Source: an uncultured Christensenellaceae bacterium (GTDB taxonomy: Bacteria > Bacillota > Clostridia > Christensenellales > Borkfalkiaceae). Taken from it: a stretch of DNA of 36,256 bases. The notes beneath the pieces were generated by a model, which was not told the origin of the DNA, did no database searches, and worked only from the letters and a program-made list of their open reading frames with translations. The stretch covers positions 1 to 36,256 of the forward strand of contig CAJUOP010000020.1 of the NCBI GenBank assembly GCA_910588465.1. The letters run 5' to 3'. Within the stretch, counting starts at the first letter, position 1; every line of letters starts with the position of its first letter. Below, piece after piece: positions 1-6,648 of the stretch. The translations under genes were made by a program, and so were the position numbers.

Positions 1-322
1 ATTAACCAATTAGTTTTCTTTATACTAAAAGAATTTATTGCCTTACGTTCTTTTTTTACTTTTCTTTCTTTTCTTCGCTATGCAGTTGTCAAGCTTCGGA
101 CTTCCTTCGACCGAGATCGAATGAAGGGGGCTTTTTCGACAGAAAAAGCATACTGCCTGAAAGACAGCTTACATATATTAACACTTATTATAGGATTCGT
201 CAAGCAATTTTGAAAGGTTTTTTGCGTTTTTTTGAAAAAATTCGAGATAAATTTTTCCATTCCGATATATGGGTTTTTTGCATACAATCGAACACAAGAT
301 ATGGAAAACGCTTGGTTTGAAA
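1..322 (-). other. gene-free left edge: leftward leader, possibly of an rRNA operon
   Basis: I find no convincing coding sequence here. Reading leftward, a promoter (175-203) is followed by about 170 bases of leader. The leader contains a perfect hairpin with arms GCTTTTTC and GAAAAAGC at about 130-150, then a stretch reading CTTGACAACTGCATAG at about 84-100, then purine-rich DNA to the edge. That stretch resembles the conserved leader or spacer DNA of Firmicutes rRNA operons, where TTGAAAACTGAATAG-like boxA-adjacent sequence is common. The transcribed gene lies outside the window, so its identity is inference. Confidence 0.35.
175..203 (-). promoter_or_regulatory. sigma-A promoter reading leftward off the window
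   Basis: On the minus strand the -35 is TTGACG (198-203) and the -10 is TAATAT (175-180), with a 17-base spacer. No gene follows inside the window, so it must serve something beyond the left edge. Confidence 0.6.
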
Positions 323-1072
323 TTATTTTCTTCCCGTCATTCCGAACGGGACATAGTGCGAATATAAAGCATTCCGCAAAGCCGAAAGCCCGCTGACGGC
401 TGTCTGCGGGCTTTCGATTTGCCTTAGCAAAACGATGATTAGCGTAGGGCACGATCCCGCCGTAATTACGCCCAATCCGCCGCTGAATTCATTATCGGAT
501 TTCTTCACCGATATAATCATTTCAACAGAAAAAATTAAAAGCGATGTATAAATAAAAAATTCGACAACTGTTAAAAATTTACCTACCCGTCCATTAAGTT
601 GACAACAAATCGCAATGATTCCGAACAGTAAACCTAATGAAGCAAAAAAAAGTAGCGCTACAATCATCAGATCTAATCCAATACTCAACTCACTCAACGA
701 CACGTTGCCCAACAACATATTTCCGTACGCATCGTAAATATTTAGCTGTACCGATCCAAAAAGTTCGTTACCCACCACAAATAGCGCCGCAAAAAAAGCA
801 AAACAAAGCGCCGACATAAGCGCCAATAAAACGGGCGGCAACCAGGACACAACCTGAAATAAAATATGCCGTCTGTCCGCCGCCATCGGTTCGGGCTTGC
901 GCGGAGCAAGCCGTTCCGCCTCTTTGATAGGCTCTCCGCACTCGGGGCAAAATTTCGTCTCCGCTTTTAACTCCGCTCCGCACGAAGGGCAGCTTGTACT
1001 CCACCACCGTGCACCGCATTCGGGGCAGAATTTCCCCTCGAATTCCGTTCCGCAATTTTCACACCGATTCAT
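323..1072 (-). CDS. zinc-ribbon membrane protein of unknown function
   Basis: A 249-residue protein. Its N-terminus holds four CxxC knuckles (Cys4/7, 16/19, 28/31, 42/45), enough for two zinc ribbons. A short Pro/Arg-rich linker follows, then about four hydrophobic segments (roughly 72-100, 132-157, 165-187 and 200-216). Zinc-ribbon plus membrane proteins of this kind are common in Clostridia and have no defined reaction; no catalytic motif is visible. The start is supported by AAAGGAG about 8 bases upstream. The last 30 residues look acquired: codons there run through a terminator-like hairpin (arms AAAGCCCGC/GCGGGCTTT near 380-412) and end in the dispersed intergenic repeat (GTCATTCCGAACGGG at 336-350). 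The original stop may therefore have been lost. Confidence 0.75.
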   Translation of the reverse strand: MNRCENCGTEFEGKFCPECGARWWSTSCPSCGAELKAETKFCPECGEPIKEAERLAPRKPEPMAADRRHILFQVVSWLPPVLLALMSALCFAFFAALFVVGNELFGSVQLNIYDAYGNMLLGNVSLSELSIGLDLMIVALLFFASLGLLFGIIAICCQLNGRVGKFLTVVEFFIYTSLLIFSVEMIISVKKSDNEFSGGLGVITAGSCPTLIIVLLRQIESPQTAVSGLSALRNALYSHYVPFGMTGRK

Positions 1073-1148
1073 TCCTATTCTCCTTTGTGCAACGAAATTG
1101 CCGAAAAAACTATCGACAGCTTCGCGCGAATCAATTTTTTTCGGTTAT

Positions 1149-1177
1149 TATCTATTATAGCCACCCCCGATTGTCAA
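1149..1177 (-). promoter_or_regulatory. probable promoter of the zinc-ribbon gene
   Basis: TTGACA (1172-1177) and TAGATA (1149-1154) are separated by 17 bases. A perfect TATAAT (1154-1159) also occurs but only 12 bases from the -35, so the exact -10 is uncertain. A DnaA-like box abuts the upstream side. Confidence 0.55.
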
Positions 1178-1180
1178 GCG

Positions 1181-1251
1181 TTTTCCACATTTTTGTTTGT
1201 TTTTTCGGATTTTTTGTTTTGGCATTGTGGATAACCGAATTTATCCACAAT
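1181..1251. promoter_or_regulatory. cluster of DnaA boxes
   Basis: Two perfect DnaA boxes, TGTGGATAA (1226-1234) and TTATCCACA (1241-1249), face each other inside an inverted repeat with 11-base arms (1224-1234 and 1241-1251). A one-mismatch box, TTTTCCACA, lies at 1181-1189, next to the -35 of the zinc-ribbon gene. An AT-rich run follows at 1258-1275. The boxes could bind DnaA for transcription control or as a titration site. An origin is possible, but dnaA and dnaN are not nearby. Confidence 0.5.
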
Positions 1252-1263
1252 CCGTACAATATT

Positions 1264-1312
1264 AAAAAAATTTTTCCCCGCCTTTATCCCCAATTCAGAG
1301 TAAGGCAGGGAA
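1264..1312 (-). terminator. comEC terminator
   Basis: An 11-base-pair stem (arms at 1302-1312 and 1274-1284, one wobble pair) is followed on the minus strand by a seven-T run (1264-1270). It starts 14 bases after the comEC stop codon. Confidence 0.75.
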
Positions 1313-1325
1313 GCAACGTTATTTT

Positions 1326-3299
1326 TTATTCCCACAACAATTTATATACGTTTCCGCCGTTTAAATAGTACGTGCAACCGAAGCTGTCCGCGCCGATAAA
1401 CAGATCCGCACCGAGCGCGGCGGAAAAATTCAAATCTATTTCGGCAACGAGTTCCCCGTAAAATACGGCGAGCTTTGTTGCGCTTTCGAAGCGGAAACCG
1501 AGCTCTCCCACCGTGAATTCCTCCGCAAACTTCACCTCCGTCTCTTGTAAGCCCGTAAAAATTTCCTCGCGCGCGTAAATCTCCTCCGCGGGCAGAAACG
1601 CGGCGATCCCGATTTCCGCAAATTCGTCCTCCCCCGCCACGACCACCGCCGAAAGCGTCCCGCCGTAATTTCGGTTTAAAAACCGTTCGCAGGAATCAAG
1701 CGACGCGCCGTTTAAAATAAGCACCCGTTCGCCGCCCGTCTGCACCAGAACCGCCCTGCCGTATTCCTCCACGGTAAATTTACAGCCGCAGACCACCGCG
1801 TTTCGCACGAACACGCACAGCGCGAACAACACCGCGAGCCCCGCCGCGAGTACCGCGCGCGGCTTCCACGAAAAGCGCACCTTTTCCGAAAGCAAAACGG
1901 AAGCGACCAGCCAAACCGTTCCGCCCGCGCCCAGCGAAAATCCCGTAAGTACGAACGAAAAGTCCGCCGCGGAAAACACGAACAGCAAGAGCGACAGCAT
2001 TCCCCCGGGAAAAGAAAGCAGAAACGCCGCCGCAGGCGAAACGATGAGCGCCAGCAAGCCGCACGACAGCACGCCCAAAAACAGAACGGGCATCAACGGA
2101 ATGAGCACGAAATTCAAAAGCGTGCCCCAAACGGAGAAATAGCCGAACGTTTCGAACAGCACAGGAAAAGTGAACAGCTGCACCGACAGATTTGCCGAGA
2201 GATAATTCCCTAAAAATTTCGGCAATTTCCGAAACGCCCGCGACAGCGGCACACTGTAAAGCGCAAGCCCGAGACAGGCGCCGAAGGAGAGGCGAAAGCC
2301 CGCCGAAAGGAACTGCGCGGGCAAAAACGTAAGCACGAGAAGCGCCGCAAACGAAATTGAATTTAAAAAATCGTGCTTGCGCCCGATCGCGCGATAGAGC
2401 CCGAGCGCCGACGACATGATAACTGCCCGCACCGAAGAGACGGTAAACGCGCAGACCGCGCAATAACACAGCGAAAGCGCGCACGCGGGCACGAATCGGT
2501 ATTTGCCCAGCCTTTTACAGACGATCATCACGGCGGAAAACAAAATTCCGATATGCAGCCCCGAAACAGCGAACACGTGCGCGATCCCTCCGTAGCGCAC
2601 CGCCTGCAACAGCCCCTCGTCCATGCCGCCCGAATTTCCCGTGAGCAGCGCGTAGGCGACGTCCGCCTCGTCCCGCTCCATATTATCGTGCAGCACGTCG
2701 TACAAAGCCGCGTTCAGCTTTAAGAACGGATCGCCCGACCTGCCCGTAATTTCCGCCTCTTCGGGCTCCGCCGAATAGCGGATATCGTTGGCGAACAGAT
2801 ATTCCCCGTAAGAATCGTCTGGAAGCGGGCTGCGCGAGATCTCGCCCGTAAACGCCACCCTGTCTCCCGCGCGCACGTCCTCGCGCGGAATACGGACGGT
2901 CATTTTTCCCGAAACCCGATCTCCGCCGAGCGAAACGCGGGTAAGCGTCGCGTGCGTACAGCCCTCCTTTACGGTGAACGTGCTGACCACCGCCGTTACC
3001 TCGTAAACGCCCTGCGGCTTGCCCGAAATAAAATTTTGCGCATAACAATGGATCGCCAGTGCGCCCGTTCCCGCAAAAACGACGAGACAGAGAAAAACCG
3101 CCGCCGTGCGTTTCAGCGACACGGGGCGGAGCGAAAGCATGGGAATCAGCAACAGAAACAGAAAATCGGAAATTCTCAATCCGCCGAATCGGATTTTCAT
3201 ATACAGAAAAATTCCGAACGCCGACCCGAGCGCAAAATATAAAATCGGTCTTAAATTGATACGGGGCTTTTGCGCGTCAGCCTCTTTTTTTGTACTCAA
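1326..3299 (-). CDS. comEC: ComEC/Rec2 DNA-uptake channel protein, C-terminal domain degenerate
   Basis: 657 residues. ComEC forms the inner-membrane channel that imports single-stranded DNA during transformation. The N-terminal part (about 15-190) has hydrophobic segments and an OB-like soluble region. The core (about 205-490) is the polytopic Competence domain with the family hallmark VFAVSGLHIGIL near residue 242. Full ComEC proteins end in a metallo-beta-lactamase-like nuclease domain with HxHxDH. Here the last roughly 160 residues keep a similar length and beta-rich look but contain no such His/Asp cluster, so nuclease activity is unlikely. The start is TTG with only a weak upstream G-run as ribosome site; no ATG fits better. 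It has its own perfect promoter preceded by three Spo0A-type boxes. Confidence 0.9.
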   Translation of the reverse strand: MSTKKEADAQKPRINLRPILYFALGSAFGIFLYMKIRFGGLRISDFLFLLLIPMLSLRPVSLKRTAAVFLCLVVFAGTGALAIHCYAQNFISGKPQGVYEVTAVVSTFTVKEGCTHATLTRVSLGGDRVSGKMTVRIPREDVRAGDRVAFTGEISRSPLPDDSYGEYLFANDIRYSAEPEEAEITGRSGDPFLKLNAALYDVLHDNMERDEADVAYALLTGNSGGMDEGLLQAVRYGGIAHVFAVSGLHIGILFSAVMIVCKRLGKYRFVPACALSLCYCAVCAFTVSSVRAVIMSSALGLYRAIGRKHDFLNSISFAALLVLTFLPAQFLSAGFRLSFGACLGLALYSVPLSRAFRKLPKFLGNYLSANLSVQLFTFPVLFETFGYFSVWGTLLNFVLIPLMPVLFLGVLSCGLLALIVSPAAAFLLSFPGGMLSLLLFVFSAADFSFVLTGFSLGAGGTVWLVASVLLSEKVRFSWKPRAVLAAGLAVLFALCVFVRNAVVCGCKFTVEEYGRAVLVQTGGERVLILNGASLDSCERFLNRNYGGTLSAVVVAGEDEFAEIGIAAFLPAEEIYAREEIFTGLQETEVKFAEEFTVGELGFRFESATKLAVFYGELVAEIDLNFSAALGADLFIGADSFGCTYYLNGGNVYKLLWE

Positions 3300-3328
3300 A
3301 AAGGATTCCCCCGAAATTTGTTAAACAA

Positions 3329-3357
3329 ATTATATTCGGCGGAACAAACGTTGTCAA
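3329..3357 (-). promoter_or_regulatory. comEC promoter
   Basis: TTGACA (3352-3357), a 17-base spacer and TATAAT (3329-3334): a perfect sigma-A consensus about 30 bases upstream of the TTG start. Confidence 0.85.
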
Positions 3358-3363
3358 CCGTTT

Positions 3364-3400
3364 TTCGACAAAATTTTTATATTTTCGACATGATTCGACA
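3364..3400 (-). promoter_or_regulatory. three Spo0A-type (0A) boxes upstream of comEC
   Basis: TGTCGAA, the Spo0A box core, occurs three times in the same orientation at 3364-3370, 3384-3390 and 3394-3400. The promoter-proximal copy reads TTTTGTCGAAAAA, including the AT flanks of the optimal site. The starts are 20 and 10 bases apart, so all boxes lie on one DNA face, just upstream of the -35. Binding by Spo0A is inferred from the motif. Confidence 0.55.
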
Positions 3401-3414
3401 AACTGTGCTTGTGC

Positions 3415-4269
3415 TCAGTAATCCTCGGTAAAAAAGTGTTTTTCGCCTTTTTTGTCCTTATAAGCGATCACGGTGGAAAGATTCACGTTTTCCACGCTCT
3501 TAAAAATATTCTGTTCGATCTCCGGATCCTCCGCTTTCAGCGATTTGATGAGTTCTTTCACCTTTAAACGCTTGGAGCTCACGTTCTCCCCTCCGTAGTT
3601 CTCTTCGGTAAAGCGGCAGGCGCACTGCAAAAATTGCAATCCGTTGTAATCGCGCCACGCCATAATGTCCTCCTCGCGCACAAAATACAGCGGACGAATC
3701 AGCTCCATGCCCGCAAAATTCGTGCTTTTCAGCTTGGGCATCATCGTTTGGATCTGCGCGCCGTACAGCATTCCCATGAGCACCGTTTCGATCACGTCGT
3801 CGTAATGGTGCCCCAGCGCGATTTTGTTGCAGCCGAGCTTTTGCGCCTCGTGATACAAATGCCCCCGCCGCATACGGGCGCAGATATAGCAGGGAGATTT
3901 TTCGATTTGCGTCACATTCTCGAAAATATCCGTTTCGAAAATACGGAGCGGAATTTTCAACAGCTCCGCGTTGCGCTCGATCCGCTCACGGTTAATGGGG
4001 CTGTAACCGGGGTCCATCGCCAGAAATTCCAAGTCGAACGGGAATTTATTGTGCCGCTTGATCTCCTGAAAGAGCTTTGCCAGCACGAAAGAATCCTTCC
4101 CGCCCGAAATGCAAACGGCGATCTTATCGTTCGGGGAAACCAGCCCGTACGCAACGATCGCCTGCGCGAAACGCGAAAAGAGCGTCTTATGAAATTTTTT
4201 GCGGATACTCTCCTCCGCCCGCCCGTTCGTTTCTTCCGCCGATTGGGGCGGCAAATTATTCCGAGTCAT
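3415..4269 (-). CDS. ttcA: TtcA-like tRNA 2-thiocytidine synthetase (PP-loop ATPase)
   Basis: 284 residues. TtcA-family enzymes adenylate cytidine 32 of tRNA and replace its oxygen with sulfur, using an iron-sulfur cluster. The ATP PP-loop SGGKDS is at 55-60. C127-x-x-C130, followed by RMRRGHLY, matches the family's cluster-binding CxxC, and Cys216/Cys218 in QCACRF can supply the third cysteine. The LGHHYDDVIET motif near 152-162 is also typical. The substrate is assigned by family; related PP-loop proteins act at other positions. The ATG lies inside the end of tcdA (14-base overlap), so the two are translationally coupled behind the ClC gene. Confidence 0.8.
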   Translation of the reverse strand: MTRNNLPPQSAEETNGRAEESIRKKFHKTLFSRFAQAIVAYGLVSPNDKIAVCISGGKDSFVLAKLFQEIKRHNKFPFDLEFLAMDPGYSPINRERIERNAELLKIPLRIFETDIFENVTQIEKSPCYICARMRRGHLYHEAQKLGCNKIALGHHYDDVIETVLMGMLYGAQIQTMMPKLKSTNFAGMELIRPLYFVREEDIMAWRDYNGLQFLQCACRFTEENYGGENVSSKRLKVKELIKSLKAEDPEIEQNIFKSVENVNLSTVIAYKDKKGEKHFFTEDY

Positions 4270-4957
4270 ATCCGATCAAATCCTTTACGATTTCCCCCGC
4301 CATAATCAGCCCCGCGACCGACGGCACGAACGCCACGCTGCCGGGGACGCGTTCGCCTCCGTTTTTCGCACGCTTTACGGGCGGCTCTTTGGAATAGACG
4401 ACCTTTAACGCCTCTACGCCCCGCGCCTTTAATTCCCGACGCATCACCCGCGCCAGCGGGCAGACGGAGGTGGCGTAAATATCGGCGACCTCGAACGCCG
4501 TCGCGCAGAGCTTGTTCCCCGCGCCCATCGCGCTGATCACGGGCGTGCCGCACTCCTTCGCCCGCAACACGATTTCGATCTTGCCCGCCACCGTGTCGAT
4601 CGCGTCCGCCGCGTAGTCGTATCGGCGGAAGTCGAACCTGTCCGCCGTCTCGGGCAGATAAAACACCCTGTGCGCCGTAACTTCGCAATTCGGATTGATC
4701 TGCTTGATTCGCTCGGCGGCGACGTCGGCTTTATATTGCCCCACCGTGCCGTGCAGCGCGATCAACTGACGGTTGATGTTGGAAAGCGACACGGTGTCCG
4801 CGTCTATCAGATCGAGCGCGCCCACGCCCGAGCGGGCGAGCGCTTCCGCGACGTAGCTTCCCACGCCGCCAACGCCGAACACCGCAACGCGCGAGCGGCG
4901 CAGCTTTTCCATAGCATCTTTGCCGAGGAGCAGCTCCTCCCGTTCGAATTCGTTCAT
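4256..4957 (-). CDS. tcdA: tRNA threonylcarbamoyladenosine dehydratase (ThiF/E1-like)
   Basis: 233 residues. TcdA activates t6A37 of tRNA with ATP and closes it to the cyclic form (ct6A). The protein has a Rossmann nucleotide loop GVGGVGS (28-34), the acidic IDADTVSLSNINRQ segment (about 51-64) and the later DAIDTV segment typical of TcdA/CsdL rather than MoeB or ThiF. There is no C-terminal rhodanese domain. The start ATG overlaps the stop of the upstream ClC gene as ATGA, and the 3' end overlaps the TtcA-like gene. MtaB, encoded at 26319-27545, modifies the same base, so both derivatives of t6A may be made in this organism. Confidence 0.88.
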   Translation of the reverse strand: MNEFEREELLLGKDAMEKLRRSRVAVFGVGGVGSYVAEALARSGVGALDLIDADTVSLSNINRQLIALHGTVGQYKADVAAERIKQINPNCEVTAHRVFYLPETADRFDFRRYDYAADAIDTVAGKIEIVLRAKECGTPVISAMGAGNKLCATAFEVADIYATSVCPLARVMRRELKARGVEALKVVYSKEPPVKRAKNGGERVPGSVAFVPSVAGLIMAGEIVKDLIGYDSE

Positions 4958-6579
4958 TGCTCCGCCTCCTTATCGCGTTCGGCTTCGGGCGTGCCCGCAA
5001 GCGAATAAAGCGCCTCTTTCAGCTCCTCTTCGTTCGAGGTCTTACATTCCATCACCAGCAGGTCGCCCGCGGCAAGCCGCGTGTTACCGTCCGGACGGAA
5101 CGTCTCTTCGCCGCGCTCCACCTGCGTGATCAGCGAATCGAGCGGCCAGAGAATATCGCACACGGCGCGCCCCGCCGCAAGGCTTCCCTCGCACACGGGC
5201 AGGCGCACGGTAATTTTGCGTTTCTCTTTCTCTCCCTCCGTAAAATCCTCCAACAGCCGATCGTAAATCGGTTCCGTGCGGAAGATCCCGCCTATCACGT
5301 AGCCCACCGCCGTGCCCAGAATGACGGGCAGCAAAAAGGTAAAATTCCAGGTGAGTTCCACCGTCATCACCGTTCCCGTTATGGGCGCCTTTACCACCGT
5401 GGTAAAAAAGGTCGCCATGCAAATCATGATGAGCGCGTCCGAATAGGCGGCGTCCATGCCCGCCTTACAGCATAAAAAGCTCATCAGTCCGCCCAGCCCC
5501 GCGCCGATCGCAAGCATGGGTATAAACGCCCCGCAGGGCACGCCCGCGCCCATGTTCACAACGGTTGCGATAAACTTTAACAAAAAGACGATAAACAGCG
5601 AAACGAGCAGCGGCGAGGAGAACACCCGCTCGAACGAGTTTAAATCTCCCAGCGCCTCGATAAAGTTATGTCCGCCGCCCATGGCGTAAACGGAAATCAA
5701 CCCGAACGCCCCCGCCAGCAAAAAGGGAACGAGCATACTCCCCCAGCCCTTCCAGAAATTCAGCTTCCGAAAGAGCTTTTTCGCCTGAAACACGGAATAA
5801 TAAAACGCGACCCCCGCCAGCGCGCAGACGACGGCGGCGAGCAGCACGTACAGCAAAAACATTCCGTTAAACCCGTCGATCCCCGCAAACGAAAAGCCGG
5901 AGAACGCCGCCCCCGCGGGCGAGCCGACCAAAGGTCCCAGCAGGTTCCGCACCACCACGGCGGAAACGACGGAGGAAAACGCGCACGCGAACACCTCGGG
6001 CGTGAAGCGCTTGTGCGCCTCCTCGAAGGCGAACGCCATCCCCGTGAGCGGCGCGTTGAACGCCACGGCAAGCCCCGCGCACGCCCCGCCCGTAATCTGA
6101 TAGCGGCGAACGAGCGCGTCTCTGCGGAAAATATCGCTCGCGCCGCAGCCGCAGGCGCCGCCGATCATAATGCTCGGTCCCTCGCTGCCCGCCGAAAGCC
6201 CCATAAAAATAGTAAACAGGCTCGCGGCGAACATTCCCGTCAATACCTCGTACCACTTATAGCGGAGAAGTCCGCGCGTGGCACCCTCCGTCTGCGGGAT
6301 CCCGCTCCCTCGCACCATGGGCAGAAATTTCTGCACGCCGCCGATAATCACCGCGCCCAGAAACAGCGCCAGAAACAACAGCGGGATAAAGGCGGGGTTT
6401 TCGCGGAAAAAACCGTAATAGCCCTGCGAGAATTCTTCCGCAAGGCTCGCGAGCCGATTGTACAGCGTAACCACGACGCCCGCAAACAGCCCGGTAACGG
6501 CGCCGACCGCCACGATCTGCGCGCCGTAATACGTTTTATTTTTAAAACGGTTCCATTTCATATGAAAGTATTCTATCAT
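4954..6579 (-). CDS. ClC-family chloride channel/antiporter with C-terminal TrkA-C domain
   Basis: 541 residues, about 10-12 membrane helices. The anion-path motifs are present: GSGIP (91-95), GSEGP with the gating Glu133, and GVPCGAFIP (346-354). FEEAHKRF (185-192) keeps an acidic residue at the position of the internal proton glutamate, which favours a Cl-/H+ antiporter over a passive channel (inference from family knowledge). Residues about 454-530 form a TrkA-C/RCK-C-like regulatory domain instead of CBS domains. The longest start is given; it has only a weak AAGCGG upstream. A probable -10 (6570-6575) lies downstream of that ATG, so Met7 (ATG at 6561) may be the real start on a nearly leaderless transcript. 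First gene of a ClC-tcdA-ttcA operon. Confidence 0.88.
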   Translation of the reverse strand: MIEYFHMKWNRFKNKTYYGAQIVAVGAVTGLFAGVVVTLYNRLASLAEEFSQGYYGFFRENPAFIPLLFLALFLGAVIIGGVQKFLPMVRGSGIPQTEGATRGLLRYKWYEVLTGMFAASLFTIFMGLSAGSEGPSIMIGGACGCGASDIFRRDALVRRYQITGGACAGLAVAFNAPLTGMAFAFEEAHKRFTPEVFACAFSSVVSAVVVRNLLGPLVGSPAGAAFSGFSFAGIDGFNGMFLLYVLLAAVVCALAGVAFYYSVFQAKKLFRKLNFWKGWGSMLVPFLLAGAFGLISVYAMGGGHNFIEALGDLNSFERVFSSPLLVSLFIVFLLKFIATVVNMGAGVPCGAFIPMLAIGAGLGGLMSFLCCKAGMDAAYSDALIMICMATFFTTVVKAPITGTVMTVELTWNFTFLLPVILGTAVGYVIGGIFRTEPIYDRLLEDFTEGEKEKRKITVRLPVCEGSLAAGRAVCDILWPLDSLITQVERGEETFRPDGNTRLAAGDLLVMECKTSNEEELKEALYSLAGTPEAERDKEAEQ

Positions 6580-6598
6580 ATCCGCTTAAAAAAGTAAA
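6570..6598 (-). promoter_or_regulatory. probable promoter of the ClC-tcdA-ttcA operon
   Basis: TTTACT (6593-6598) and TAGAAT (6570-6575) with a 17-base spacer. The -35 overlaps the stem and T-tract of the upstream terminator, and the -10 ends 8 bases before the ATG at 6561. Confidence 0.45.
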
Positions 6599-6630
6599 CG
6601 ATTTCACCCGATCGGAAAGGTGAAATCGTT
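6588..6630 (-). terminator. terminator of the ABC exporter operon
   Basis: A perfect 12-base-pair stem (6619-6630 with 6597-6608) with arms AACGATTTCACC and GGTGAAATCGTT, followed on the minus strand by TTAC and then six Ts. Confidence 0.85.
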
Positions 6631-6648
6631 CTTCGTTCCATATAGCCC

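Noticed and set aside
78..452. Minus-strand frame of 124 codons at the left edge
   Set aside because: It crosses a terminator-like hairpin, repeat sequence and a promoter, and overlaps the zinc-ribbon gene in another frame; no ribosome site.
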